In this document: in pieces, positions 7,140 to 16,969 of the stretch
How positions within the stretch are numbered: the first letter of the stretch is position 1
Layout of the letters: the number at the start of each line of letters is the position of its first letter
Origin: Caldithrix sp.
Lineage (GTDB): Bacteria; Calditrichota; Calditrichia; Calditrichales; Calditrichaceae
Assembly: GCA_020720405.1 (NCBI GenBank)
Contig: DYOS01000025.1
Span: forward strand, 1-34,634
Length of the DNA: 34,634 nt
Direction: 5' to 3'
The notes under the pieces: model-generated
The model's input: only the letters and a program-made list of their open reading frames with translations
Databases searched by the model: none
Told to the model about the DNA's origin: nothing
Translations under genes and position numbers: made by a program

Positions 7140-8879
7140 TTAAAATATCAAGTTTACTTCAAGCCCGTAAATCAAACCATTATACGATTCATTGCTGTTG
7201 AAATAGAGCGGACCATAATCCGGGTTGGCAATGATTTCTTTGGCGGTTTCCGGTGAATAGGCAAACTGCCGCTGGTTTGTACCGGCCAGGGCTTTGACGG
7301 AGAAATATGAGGTGAAGAAAAATTCCAGAGAAAGATCAGCAATAATCTGCTGATAATCGTTGAGCAGGTCTTTTGTACCACCGTTACCGGCATTGTTGAG
7401 AATTACACTGATGGTTGATTCAAAAGTGAGTTTTTGCGGCACTATATCCCAGCGGCTGGATTCATAAAGGTAAAGATTGGTATTGGTTTCGGGTTTGTCG
7501 TCCGAATTGCTCTCGGTAAGTTTAAGTGTGCTGTAAACCGCACCGCCGGAGATATTCAGAACCGAAGCCGGCCTGAAATACATATTTACAGTTCCAACCA
7601 TCTGGCTTGAGGACAAGGGATTCCCGGCACTGAGCACACTGTTATCATCCTGGCTTATATACAATCCGGAAACAGAAAAACGGTTTGAGCCAATATTGTG
7701 AGCGAGACGAACCTCCCCAGAGTTACTAACCTTTTTTGTCTGAATATCTTTATCATCTGCATCGGTTAGTTCATCACTCCGGTCACCCCGGCGGATATAT
7801 TTAAGGTGCATTTCCGGCCAGCCGGAGAATTGTGTGGTTACACTAAAAATACCGGAAAGGGTCTGCGTAGTCAGGGTATTCGAATCATCGTTGAGGTTAT
7901 TATGATACTGTTCCAGATCGAGGTTAAAAAGCAGACGACCCGGCCAGAGGTAACCACCGGATAGAAAAAAACCCTGCCGGTCATTGAGAAGATAGGGATA
8001 ACCGGCTGTAAAATAATCAAAACCGATACGCTGATACGTTGTATTCAGCCAGATCCGGCTCAATCTGAAATCAAGCCCGGTCTTGTAGCTGTTATCCCGG
8101 GCTGAACCGGCATTCAAGGTATCTTTGTTACTAATATAACCTTCTCCGAACAATTTCAGGCGGTTGCTGAACAGGGAAACCTGGGCCTCCCCGCCGCTGG
8201 CCCGGTTGCTGACCGGTGGATTATACGAGCTGCTGATGGAAGTACTGTCATCCCGGCCATAGAGGTAATTCAGGCTGAGCTGGTAACGACCCGTCTCGCC
8301 GCCCGTCAGGCGCGAATAGGCAAAATTCCGGCGATACAGACCAGACGTTTCATACTGTTTATATAAGCCGATCAGCCGGCTGTCCTGTTGGAAAGATTTC
8401 TGAACGATACCGGCCACGGAATGGGATTCTATAAAAGCTTTGGCATTCCAAAGATTTTCAAAATAGAGATGTACTTTCCCACCACGGACTTCCCGGCTTT
8501 GAATAAACATTTCAGAACCGGATTCAAAAAAATCTCCAAGGACGATTTCGTGCCGGTCAAAACGGGTGGTGAAGGAAAGGCGGTTGACCGTTTTCAGGTC
8601 TTTGATATCAAACCGGTTCCAGACATTATTGCTCAAATCGCCCAGCAGTGTCATATCAAGGCGGCTGGTTCGGGCAAAAATGGCCAGGTTAAAGTTTTCC
8701 TGCAAACCAGGAATCAGCGATGCTTTACTGTAATCCTCATCGGCAATGGAATCCGGCTTGATCTGCGAAGTTTCATTATACTGGGTTTGAGTGGTTCGTA
8801 CCGAAATTCTGCCGGTCACATCCAGTCCCTGAGCAATAAGCAATAGCGGCAGAAAAAGAAAGTACAGAATATGTTTCAT
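7140..8879 (-). CDS. Putative outer-membrane beta-barrel protein, function unknown
   Basis: A 579-residue protein with a signal peptide (MKHILYFLFLPLLLIAQG, cleavage about 18). The rest has alternating polar and aromatic residues typical of amphipathic transmembrane strands, with many Y, F, W, N and S residues and turn-rich spacers. It ends in a strand closing with Phe (GLEVNLIF), the classic terminal signature of outer-membrane barrels. It lacks a TonB box or plug domain and I recognise no specific family. It begins 16 bases after the FecR-domain gene, so it is very likely the third gene of the cluster starting at 16873. A pore or anchor for the secreted partner proteins is a reasonable inference only. 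Confidence 0.7.
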   Translation of the reverse strand: MKHILYFLFLPLLLIAQGLDVTGRISVRTTQTQYNETSQIKPDSIADEDYSKASLIPGLQENFNLAIFARTSRLDMTLLGDLSNNVWNRFDIKDLKTVNRLSFTTRFDRHEIVLGDFFESGSEMFIQSREVRGGKVHLYFENLWNAKAFIESHSVAGIVQKSFQQDSRLIGLYKQYETSGLYRRNFAYSRLTGGETGRYQLSLNYLYGRDDSTSISSSYNPPVSNRASGGEAQVSLFSNRLKLFGEGYISNKDTLNAGSARDNSYKTGLDFRLSRIWLNTTYQRIGFDYFTAGYPYLLNDRQGFFLSGGYLWPGRLLFNLDLEQYHNNLNDDSNTLTTQTLSGIFSVTTQFSGWPEMHLKYIRRGDRSDELTDADDKDIQTKKVSNSGEVRLAHNIGSNRFSVSGLYISQDDNSVLSAGNPLSSSQMVGTVNMYFRPASVLNISGGAVYSTLKLTESNSDDKPETNTNLYLYESSRWDIVPQKLTFESTISVILNNAGNGGTKDLLNDYQQIIADLSLEFFFTSYFSVKALAGTNQRQFAYSPETAKEIIANPDYGPLYFNSNESYNGLIYGLEVNLIF

Positions 8880-8895
8880 CTCAATCCCTTGATAT

Positions 8896-10344
8896 TTAGC
8901 GAATGGTGATTACCCGGTTGGTTTCCCGAACAATGTTTCCGGCCAGGTCCTCAGCCTGAATCAGAATCCGGTTTTCACCCCGCACCAACTGAATATCAGC
9001 TTCAAAACTGCCGTCGGTACGCGGTTTAACCGGTTGACCGTTGATGAGAATGCTTTTCAGACCGGAACTCGGCTCGGGGTCAATTATAATACCGCGGATT
9101 TCCTGAGTAAAGCGCTGATCCTTTAAATTTATAAATTTATCCGGCGGGGAGGGCGGTTCATTTCTGAGAAAATTCGGGTTGGCCGGTTGAGTGATGGTAA
9201 TAATTGGTTTTACCGTGTCCAGAAAAAGCACTTCGGATTTCTCCACCACATTCTCCGAGCGATCGACAGCTCTCAACTGGATGGTATTTTTACCCTCATT
9301 CAGAATGATCGTCCGGTTAAAACTGCCCCGGCCTTCGACATCAGCCACAATCTCACCATTAATAAAAACCCTTACTTTATCCTGTGGGGTAGGATCAAAA
9401 ATAGCGCCTGACAGGCTGTAATCCCGGCGATTCAGAATGCCGGCCACCAGCGGTGTCGAAAAGCGGATTTGCGGTTCCTGGGTATTTACAAAAAAGCCTA
9501 CCCGGTTTTGAGTAGTTTCACCGTTCAGCTCAGCAACCACGGTAAATTCATTTAAACCTTCCCGGGCCGGAAGAAAATCGCGGATATTACCATTGGCAGC
9601 AACCGCTAATTGTACACCGTCGGCGGTTACTTTGGCACCGGGAGAAGTTTGTCCGGTCAGTTCAATGCCCCGGCCGATAACGGACTGGTCGGTATAATGA
9701 CGCTGCAGCGGATTGAGTTGAAGGATCAGGGCTGATTGCTGGCGGTTTTGTTCCTGGGTTTCAAATTTTCTGGGCTGCGTCGGATTCTCACCGCTGCGGA
9801 CTTCGGTCTCCTGACTCGATTCAACCAGTACTTCGCCCTGTCCCAACTTACTGGTCACCGCCACCCGGCCTTCAAAGACGCGCACTGTGGTGGTTTGCTG
9901 TTCATTGACGACCATTTCCAGTTCTGTGCCGCGGATAGCGACAACAGCGCTGGGACTTTCAACTTTTCTGGATTGCCTGGTGTTGACGGCTTTGCTGAAT
10001 CTGGCCCACATATTTCCGGCCCACAGCGTAAAATTCATTTCATCACCGCTAGCATCATTTATCAACTTGCTGACATCAAATATACTGTTCTCATTCACCC
10101 GGATTACCGATTTGTCCGGCATTTCCAGTTCAACGCGGGAGGCCAGCCTGGTCCGGATACGGTCGCCCTGACGGACTTGTCCATTGAGGGCAATTTTATT
10201 CCAGGTTGTTTTTCCGTTTGGCAGAAGATCAGCATCACCAATCAGGAATTTCACCCGGGCGGTTTGCTCCTGAGCCATCACCTGCAAGACCAGGAACAGT
10301 AGTATGGGCAGAACCAAACCATTTTTTACTTTATGCAATAACAT
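8896..10344 (-). CDS. Secreted FecR-domain protein with Ig-like repeats
   Basis: The 482-residue protein has a signal peptide (to about residue 24, VMAQ). A FecR domain follows at about 55-170: GDRIRT, a SRVELEMPD segment, SPSAVVAIRGTELE and VRVFEGRVAV. Two or three Ig-like/beta-sandwich units then run from about 210 to 482, with INGxxV and GENxIxIxAxD patterns. FecR domains are best known from anti-sigma regulators, but here there is no cytoplasmic N-terminus and no ECF sigma gene nearby, so a regulatory role is unlikely. It probably acts in the periplasm or at the surface, perhaps binding glycan or scaffolding its neighbours. The ATG follows GGGAGC by about five bases and lies 10 bases beyond the preceding stop. 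Confidence 0.8.
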   Translation of the reverse strand: MLLHKVKNGLVLPILLFLVLQVMAQEQTARVKFLIGDADLLPNGKTTWNKIALNGQVRQGDRIRTRLASRVELEMPDKSVIRVNENSIFDVSKLINDASGDEMNFTLWAGNMWARFSKAVNTRQSRKVESPSAVVAIRGTELEMVVNEQQTTTVRVFEGRVAVTSKLGQGEVLVESSQETEVRSGENPTQPRKFETQEQNRQQSALILQLNPLQRHYTDQSVIGRGIELTGQTSPGAKVTADGVQLAVAANGNIRDFLPAREGLNEFTVVAELNGETTQNRVGFFVNTQEPQIRFSTPLVAGILNRRDYSLSGAIFDPTPQDKVRVFINGEIVADVEGRGSFNRTIILNEGKNTIQLRAVDRSENVVEKSEVLFLDTVKPIITITQPANPNFLRNEPPSPPDKFINLKDQRFTQEIRGIIIDPEPSSGLKSILINGQPVKPRTDGSFEADIQLVRGENRILIQAEDLAGNIVRETNRVITIR

Positions 10345-10354
10345 TTTCAGCTCC

Positions 10355-13300
10355 CTACCTGATTAGAACCATTTTCTTTGAAGCAACGAATGATCCGGAA
10401 ATCGCCCGGTAGAAATAGACACCGCTGGCCAGATTGAGACCATGATCATTCTTCCCGTCCCAGGTCAGTTCCAGGTAACCGCTTTCGGTAGATTTATCAT
10501 ACAGCCGGCGAACTTCCCGACCCAGAATATCATAAATCCTGACCTCCAGTTTCTGACCGGAAGCCTGCACCGGAACGGCAACCCGGATGGTGGTTTGTGG
10601 ATTGAACGGGTTTGGATAATTCTGGAATAATTCAAATTTCACCGGTAGAATTTCAGGTTCAAACTCAGGATTATTGCTCACGAACAATTTAAAATAATTG
10701 ACATCCAGATTGTTCTCGATACTGAAACTGCTTCTCCCGGAAAGGTCGAACCATTCACCGCTGTTAATATGATACAGGTAAAACCTGTACGAAGCCGGCA
10801 AAACCAGCACATCCCAGTTTAGCGTAATCTCCTTGTCCTCTTCTCCCCGTTCAACAACCAGCGTCCATTCCCGCTCATCAGCCAGAGGTGATTCACCGAA
10901 ATCGCTGCTCATCAGTTTATTATCCGATTTGCTGAACAGGCGCAGCCCGGGGATAATCGAAGGAGGCACCGGTCCGCTGCGGAAATGCAGCGGATAGGCA
11001 TCCACCGATTGGCAGGCGCCAAAATAATGCCCACCCGACTGCCACCGGCTGCCGATTGCTTCAATCCGGACCAGAACATCGTTCTGCTGCGAAGCCGGGC
11101 GATTTTCACGGCTGCCCGAAAATTCAATTAACTGTTCTTCGGTGGCCGGTTTCGGATTAAAGGTCATGACCAGTGCTTCATTGGCGAAAATCCAATAGGA
11201 ACGCATGGGCAAAAGCGTACTGCTGGAGTCACGGTAATAATCCATGCGCGGCAGATTCTGCCAGTGCTGTATCGTTGGCCCAAGCCGGCCATCATTCACC
11301 GCTCCGATAAAATCCACAGCCGGACCGGCATTGCCTTTGACCTGCACATCCTTCCAGCTGATCTTCCAGCCCCAGGGATTGCCGACCATATTCCAGCCTT
11401 TCTGCAGACTGATTTCTACCGGGTTAACCCAGGGATTCTGAGTCAGGTTATTCAAATCAACATTCAGGGAGGCATCACCTAACAGCCAGTAACCAGCACC
11501 GGGTTTTAATGAGTCTGGTGAAGTCTCAACATACCGTTCATCCTGCCAGCGTTTTATACTGCCCAGGGTGGATTCTTTTAATTTGACGGATAACTGACTA
11601 ATGCTACGTCCGGGGGTAACCATAGCCCAGAAATTTTTAACCAGCGGTATTTTCCCTGCCGCCAATTCCAGGGTTACCTCATCGGCTGCCGCCGTCCCGA
11701 TGGAACCATTCCCGGAGGTATCCAGCCCGGCCACCTGGAAATGGTAGCGCCCGTCGGCCAGCGGATAAAATTCGATGGTTGTCAGATTGGTGGTGCCGCT
11801 GTCAACCAGCGCTGTATTAACGTTATCCAGCTTTAACAGACGGTAACGGTAGCGAATCAGCTCGGGTGGTGTACCAACCGAGCTGGTCAGGGTATCATTG
11901 GCATCAAAAGTAAAACGCAGTAAAGCTTCATCCCGTACATCCGGGTAATTCCCGGTCAGTCGGGTCAAGGGCGACCGGCTGTCGATGTAGGAAACCAGCA
12001 TATCCACATCCAGCGGCTCAATAACCAGATTATCTTCCGCGGCAAAGAAATTAAGCTTATCATGGTAATGCGTGTCGCGGATCAGCCCCTCACCGGAAAA
12101 ACGCAGCGTGAAATTACCCTGGCTTCCGGTTGGGATCAACAATTCTGACGGTGTAATCGACAGCCACTCAGGCAGTATATCCGGCGGACGGACCGTTAAG
12201 GGCAGGGTGCCGGTATTGTTGACCCGGATGGGAATGCGCAGGGTATCCTCAAGCCCAACCTGAACACTAAGCTGGTGTGGCGTAAATTCAAAAAAACGGA
12301 CATCAACCCGGCGCAACTGAACCGGAGAATAACCGTTCACACCCCCCGAGCTGTCAACAAAAGCAGTTTTGTAAAAATAAGTTTGCCCAAAAACGATATT
12401 GGTATCACGCAGTGCCGGATTAAGCTTCTGATCGATAATGGCTACAATATTACTGCTGTCAGGAATAAAGTCCGGCAAAAGACCGCGGTGGACAACAAAA
12501 CCGCGGAACAGAGAGTCGAGTGCTGCGGCTGGTGTCAGCAGATCAATCTGAATGGCCGAATCAACCTCGCTCAAACTGAACTGCGGTATTTCGCCAAGCA
12601 TGAAGGGCGTACCGATGTTTCCAAACAGACCAATATCGGAGCGGCTGGCCGTGGTATTGACAACGGTTGAATCGCCGGCATCGATAAGCGGTGAACCGGC
12701 AGCAAGTTTGAAGCGGTCCGGATTACCAGCCTCATCCACAGCAAGAAAAGGCGGCTGGCCGTCAAATGGAAAATAATCCTGCACCAGCCGCGGATTGACA
12801 AACAGATTTGTCGGATGAACCTGAGCTGACAGTGGTTGATGCAGGTTGCGGTAAAAATTATTGAATTTCAAAGTAGATGACGGATCTGAATTACCACTGA
12901 AAACCCTTGAATTCTCATAGAAAATGGTATTGACAATCGAGGTCAAAGGTGTGCCGCTCAGTTCAAAAGCACCGCCGGCATCAGCATCATTTTTACCGTT
13001 ATGATAGAAAATGGTATTTTGCAATTTCACAGAACCACCATCGGCTGAAATGACAAAGCCCTGGTGATCCACCATAAATACATTTTGCAGATCAAGACTG
13101 CTGTTGTTCTCGCTGACAATACCGGTTATCGTACGCAGGGAACTGTCCGGATCACCTCCAGCCAGTCCGGCATATTGAAGTTTCAGACTGCCTTGATCGA
13201 CCCGGATGGCAACCTGTCCATTTCTCTCAAAGTCCTGAAAAGACAGGTCAGCTGTACTGTTGTTTTCCAGATGCAAACCACCGGCCCTCAGACTACTTTG

Positions 13301-16300
13301 TGTTTCACCATTCAGACGGAAAGAGCACTGGGTACCTTTCAGCTGCGCATTATTTAATAACACACCCGTTGTGAAATTGCCCTGAATCTGACTATTCCGG
13401 AAAGAAAGGCTGCTGTTCACCACATCCATGCCAGTACCAAAACCGAGAATACTGATGTTTTCCAGATGAAGACTGTCGGCATTGCTTATTTTCAATCCGG
13501 TCAGGGTGTTCATGGTCTGCTGACCGATCAGAGTCATATCCATCAGACGGCAGGAGTCTGCCCCCTCCCCGATGGTCAGAAGCGTGCTGCTAAAAGGCAT
13601 GGTCGGCGGGGGAAGCAGCTTGAAGTAGCCACGGAGTATGATCTTCTCATCAATGCTGATCATTTCCGGATAATCACCATTCGAAACCAGTACGCTGTCG
13701 CCGTCAAAGGCTCGGCTCAGCGCCTCATTCAGGGAATGAAACGGGCTGAGTTTGCTGCCGTCGCCTTTGAAGGAATGATTATCCACATACCAGTTGCGGG
13801 GCAGGCGGGCACCGTTCAGCAGAACGGTAAAATGCGTTGAATCCGCTGATTCGGATAAAAGCAGAAGATCGCTGTCTTCATCGTTATCAATATCGGATGA
13901 AAGGAGGGCGATAGCATTGGTTACCAGGCTTAGTTCAAGAGGCGCCTGCAAGCCGAAATCGGCAGACAAAAGTAATGATATTTTATTATTACTTTTCAGG
14001 ACAGCCAGATCCTGCCGGCCGTCGCCATTCCAGTCGCCATCCACTATATCAAGAATTTTCCAACCGAGCAGCACATTATGGGTGCTGTAAAGTGAGCCTT
14101 CGGCATCCACATTAAAAATCTGCAGACGGCCATCCAGCCCATCAGAACCAACGATAATATTATCCTGACCGCCAAAACCCTGTTCAGAAAAAACAAGCGC
14201 AGTCAAAACCACACCATTCATTAAGACACCGGTGAAATCGGTGATAATGCGCCGGAAACTGCCAAAACTGTTTTCCAGCAGAGCCAGGTTATTAAGGGCA
14301 GAACCGCTGGAGACCAGCATATCCCTCTGCCCGTTAAAATCAGCTTCCATCAGATGGAGCGAGCTGGCCTTCGCCGGAATGACATTAATCTGGGCTGTGC
14401 CCAGGTTATAACCGCCATCATCATAGGCCAGAAATACCCGGACTTCATCATTAAACAGGTCCTCCAGCAGGAGGGCCACATCGGGCAGACCATCATTGTC
14501 AAAATCGGCAACCTGCAGATCCTTGGCCGGACCCTGACCGGTGAACTGTGTGTTCCAACTGTCCAGTTCCTGACCCGTCTGCCAGTCAAAAGCCATAACC
14601 AGGGCCTCGTTGGCCAGAATTATTTCCGTGCTGCCATCGGCATTGATATCTGCCGGGCGGGCAAAAAGAAAATTATCGGAGAGGGAAAAAGTTAAAGGGG
14701 TGCCAAAGCTGCCGCCGGTGTTCAGAATAATACGGAGTTTATCCTGATCAATGTTGATCAGATCCGGCAAAGCATCGTTATTGAGGTGGACCAGCTGCCA
14801 GTCTCCCAACCCGTTGATGCTGAAGGCATCACCCGAATTCAGGTTTCCGCTGCCGCGGAAGGCACCGGTCATGAAATGCCACTGGAAACCACTGGCAAAG
14901 GCACTCCCATCGGCATAAAGCAGGTTCCTCGAAATCGTAACCGTAACATCGGCACCCGCCGGCAATTCCGGAACAGGATGCAGATAAAGCATCTGTTCAC
15001 CACCGGAATAACTGTAATTATAATTCAATGGCCGGCCGTCAAGCTGCAGAAGAACAGATTCCGGATCAAAACTGCTCATATCCAGCGGTTTTTCAAAATG
15101 AATATTGATAACCACATCTTTGGGCAATCCTGTCATCCCCGGTGCAGGATAGACCTTAAATAGAGTATCCAGTGACACACCGACGGCATAATTACCACTC
15201 TGCGGGTTTTCCAGATAAGACATAACTTTGCGCTGCCCGGTATCAACAGAGGATGGCAGTCTGACCCATTTCCCGCTGGTGGCTTCCAGATAAAAAATTT
15301 TCAGGCTGTCAGCCGGAGGATTGCCCAGTTCATTCAGCTCTTCAACGGTATAAGCCAGGTAAAGCTCACAACCCTGTCCGGGATTCAAACCATCGAAATA
15401 GATAGAAAAAGATTTGTTTATAAAACGGATAACTTCATCCGTTACAGCCAGTGTATCCAGATTAGTCAGTACTCTGATCTTCTTCTCGCCGGTCAGGCTG
15501 AGCGGCAATAAATGAAAGTTCAATTCACCGTCACCGAACCAATAACGGGCTTCCTGCTCCTGCAGAATCAGGTTTTCTTCAAAAGGTACCTGTATAAAAT
15601 CCTGCCAGGTTGAATTCAGATTGGGAATACTGATCTGGCTGAATATGGCCGCTGCATCGACCGATCCCCAGTAATTATATTGCAGATTATGGTTGGCCAC
15701 GCCATCCGGTGATTGCAGCGACTGTAAAAACGTACCGTTGTAGTTGTGGTAAAGATTATTCTGCAAATTCTGAGCACTGCCCAGTTCAAAAAGCCCGGTG
15801 TTCTCCAGGTAAACTGCACCGCCGCCCGAGCCGGAGAAATTTCCGGATATCTGGTTGGACCAGAAATTGGCATTGGCCTGCTGCAGACCAATCAGACAGA
15901 CCGCCCCACCATGCTGTTGGGCTTGATTAGCGATAAACTGATTACCGATCACAGTAACCTGACCGGTTTGTATAAAACAAGCCGCACCGCCATCGGCGCC
16001 GGCGGTGTTTTCGGCAAACGTATTATTGCTCAGGGAAAGCGAAAAACGGTTGCCCTGCACATATATACCTCCGCCATCACTAGTAGCGGAATTTGAATAA
16101 ATGCGGTTATTCTGGAGCGAGCTTGAAAATTGTAATGAGGTGCGGTTATCCATATAGATAGCTCCGCCCCGGCCGGATTGATTATGATGCAGGTTATTGT
16201 TGCTGATATTAAGGTTGTAGGCACCACGGAAAGCCAGGCCGCCGCCTTTGCCGCCCTGCGTTTCATTCTCAAAAATCCGGTTTCCACTGATTACAGCAGC

Positions 16301-16873
16301 AGAACTGTCAACCAGCAGAGCTGCGCCAAGCGGCGAATTATTGTGCATAAAACTATTGTTCCGAATCAATGGGATGTGGCTGGATGAAATCGACCGGATA
16401 TGCAGACCACCGCCGAGACTGTCGGTCGTAAAATTATTGAGAAAAACACAATTCTCGATCGTCGCGCTGTTGTCGACAATCAATAAACCAGTCCCTTCAA
16501 CCTGATCCATGTGGCTGAACCGAATACCACGGATAATGGTCTGACGGCTGAGATTCCCGCTCAGGGTCAAAGCAGGACCCGGCGATGGGGCGCTGATTTC
16601 CGGCGGATTATCTGTTATGCTGCCTGCCATGACAAAATCAAAATTAAAACCGGTTTGTACATTTTCGAAGTACATACCGGGATTCAATTTCAGGGTATCA
16701 CCACTGTCCATGCGGCTTAATCCGAAGTTGACCGTTGCAAATGGCGCAGCCTGTGTGCCGTCAGCATTATCATCCCCGGCCGGGTCAACCCAGAAAGTAT
16801 TTTCCTGGGCCTGAAGTCCGCTCAGGGCCAAGGCCAGGAAAGCGGATAGAAATAAATAAAGAAGCTTTTTCAT
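10355..16873 (-). CDS. Giant secreted protein: two beta-helix regions flanking an FG-GAP/VCBS propeller, with C-terminal sorting domain
   Basis: This 2172-residue protein has a signal peptide at 1-22. A DUF1565-like entry at about 26-70 (WVDPAGDDNADGTQAAPF) leads into a right-handed parallel beta-helix to about 410, rich in NN.F..N and GGG(I/L) rungs. An SbsA/Big_5-like Ig domain lies at about 571-670. FG-GAP/VCBS repeats with Asp-rich loops (ADINADG, ADFDNDGLPD, GDWNGDGRQD, SDIDNDED) cover about 690-1020 and should bind calcium. A second DUF1565-like entry at 1027-1070 and second beta-helix to about 1400 follow, then Ig/Fn3-like domains. The FlgD/Ig-like sorting domain is at about 2075-2172 (NYPNPFNPQTT, YDILGREV, ASGVYFYR). 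Beta-helices of this kind bind or cleave polysaccharide or serve as adhesins; no catalytic site can be named. It heads a cluster with the FecR and barrel genes. Confidence 0.88.
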   Translation of the reverse strand: MKKLLYLFLSAFLALALSGLQAQENTFWVDPAGDDNADGTQAAPFATVNFGLSRMDSGDTLKLNPGMYFENVQTGFNFDFVMAGSITDNPPEISAPSPGPALTLSGNLSRQTIIRGIRFSHMDQVEGTGLLIVDNSATIENCVFLNNFTTDSLGGGLHIRSISSSHIPLIRNNSFMHNNSPLGAALLVDSSAAVISGNRIFENETQGGKGGGLAFRGAYNLNISNNNLHHNQSGRGGAIYMDNRTSLQFSSSLQNNRIYSNSATSDGGGIYVQGNRFSLSLSNNTFAENTAGADGGAACFIQTGQVTVIGNQFIANQAQQHGGAVCLIGLQQANANFWSNQISGNFSGSGGGAVYLENTGLFELGSAQNLQNNLYHNYNGTFLQSLQSPDGVANHNLQYNYWGSVDAAAIFSQISIPNLNSTWQDFIQVPFEENLILQEQEARYWFGDGELNFHLLPLSLTGEKKIRVLTNLDTLAVTDEVIRFINKSFSIYFDGLNPGQGCELYLAYTVEELNELGNPPADSLKIFYLEATSGKWVRLPSSVDTGQRKVMSYLENPQSGNYAVGVSLDTLFKVYPAPGMTGLPKDVVINIHFEKPLDMSSFDPESVLLQLDGRPLNYNYSYSGGEQMLYLHPVPELPAGADVTVTISRNLLYADGSAFASGFQWHFMTGAFRGSGNLNSGDAFSINGLGDWQLVHLNNDALPDLINIDQDKLRIILNTGGSFGTPLTFSLSDNFLFARPADINADGSTEIILANEALVMAFDWQTGQELDSWNTQFTGQGPAKDLQVADFDNDGLPDVALLLEDLFNDEVRVFLAYDDGGYNLGTAQINVIPAKASSLHLMEADFNGQRDMLVSSGSALNNLALLENSFGSFRRIITDFTGVLMNGVVLTALVFSEQGFGGQDNIIVGSDGLDGRLQIFNVDAEGSLYSTHNVLLGWKILDIVDGDWNGDGRQDLAVLKSNNKISLLLSADFGLQAPLELSLVTNAIALLSSDIDNDEDSDLLLLSESADSTHFTVLLNGARLPRNWYVDNHSFKGDGSKLSPFHSLNEALSRAFDGDSVLVSNGDYPEMISIDEKIILRGYFKLLPPPTMPFSSTLLTIGEGADSCRLMDMTLIGQQTMNTLTGLKISNADSLHLENISILGFGTGMDVVNSSLSFRNSQIQGNFTTGVLLNNAQLKGTQCSFRLNGETQSSLRAGGLHLENNSTADLSFQDFERNGQVAIRVDQGSLKLQYAGLAGGDPDSSLRTITGIVSENNSSLDLQNVFMVDHQGFVISADGGSVKLQNTIFYHNGKNDADAGGAFELSGTPLTSIVNTIFYENSRVFSGNSDPSSTLKFNNFYRNLHQPLSAQVHPTNLFVNPRLVQDYFPFDGQPPFLAVDEAGNPDRFKLAAGSPLIDAGDSTVVNTTASRSDIGLFGNIGTPFMLGEIPQFSLSEVDSAIQIDLLTPAAALDSLFRGFVVHRGLLPDFIPDSSNIVAIIDQKLNPALRDTNIVFGQTYFYKTAFVDSSGGVNGYSPVQLRRVDVRFFEFTPHQLSVQVGLEDTLRIPIRVNNTGTLPLTVRPPDILPEWLSITPSELLIPTGSQGNFTLRFSGEGLIRDTHYHDKLNFFAAEDNLVIEPLDVDMLVSYIDSRSPLTRLTGNYPDVRDEALLRFTFDANDTLTSSVGTPPELIRYRYRLLKLDNVNTALVDSGTTNLTTIEFYPLADGRYHFQVAGLDTSGNGSIGTAAADEVTLELAAGKIPLVKNFWAMVTPGRSISQLSVKLKESTLGSIKRWQDERYVETSPDSLKPGAGYWLLGDASLNVDLNNLTQNPWVNPVEISLQKGWNMVGNPWGWKISWKDVQVKGNAGPAVDFIGAVNDGRLGPTIQHWQNLPRMDYYRDSSSTLLPMRSYWIFANEALVMTFNPKPATEEQLIEFSGSRENRPASQQNDVLVRIEAIGSRWQSGGHYFGACQSVDAYPLHFRSGPVPPSIIPGLRLFSKSDNKLMSSDFGESPLADEREWTLVVERGEEDKEITLNWDVLVLPASYRFYLYHINSGEWFDLSGRSSFSIENNLDVNYFKLFVSNNPEFEPEILPVKFELFQNYPNPFNPQTTIRVAVPVQASGQKLEVRIYDILGREVRRLYDKSTESGYLELTWDGKNDHGLNLASGVYFYRAISGSFVASKKMVLIR

Positions 16874-16969
16874 AATGGTAACCCTGCAGATGGTCTTTTA
16901 ACGGGAAAATATCGAGGCGGCAGGTGTTACCGGCAAATGACAATGATCACAGGGCAGGCCGGGCAATAA

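Noticed and set aside
8896-10344. FecR protein as an anti-sigma factor
   Set aside because: It has an N-terminal signal peptide and no cytoplasmic sigma-binding segment, and no ECF sigma gene is adjacent.
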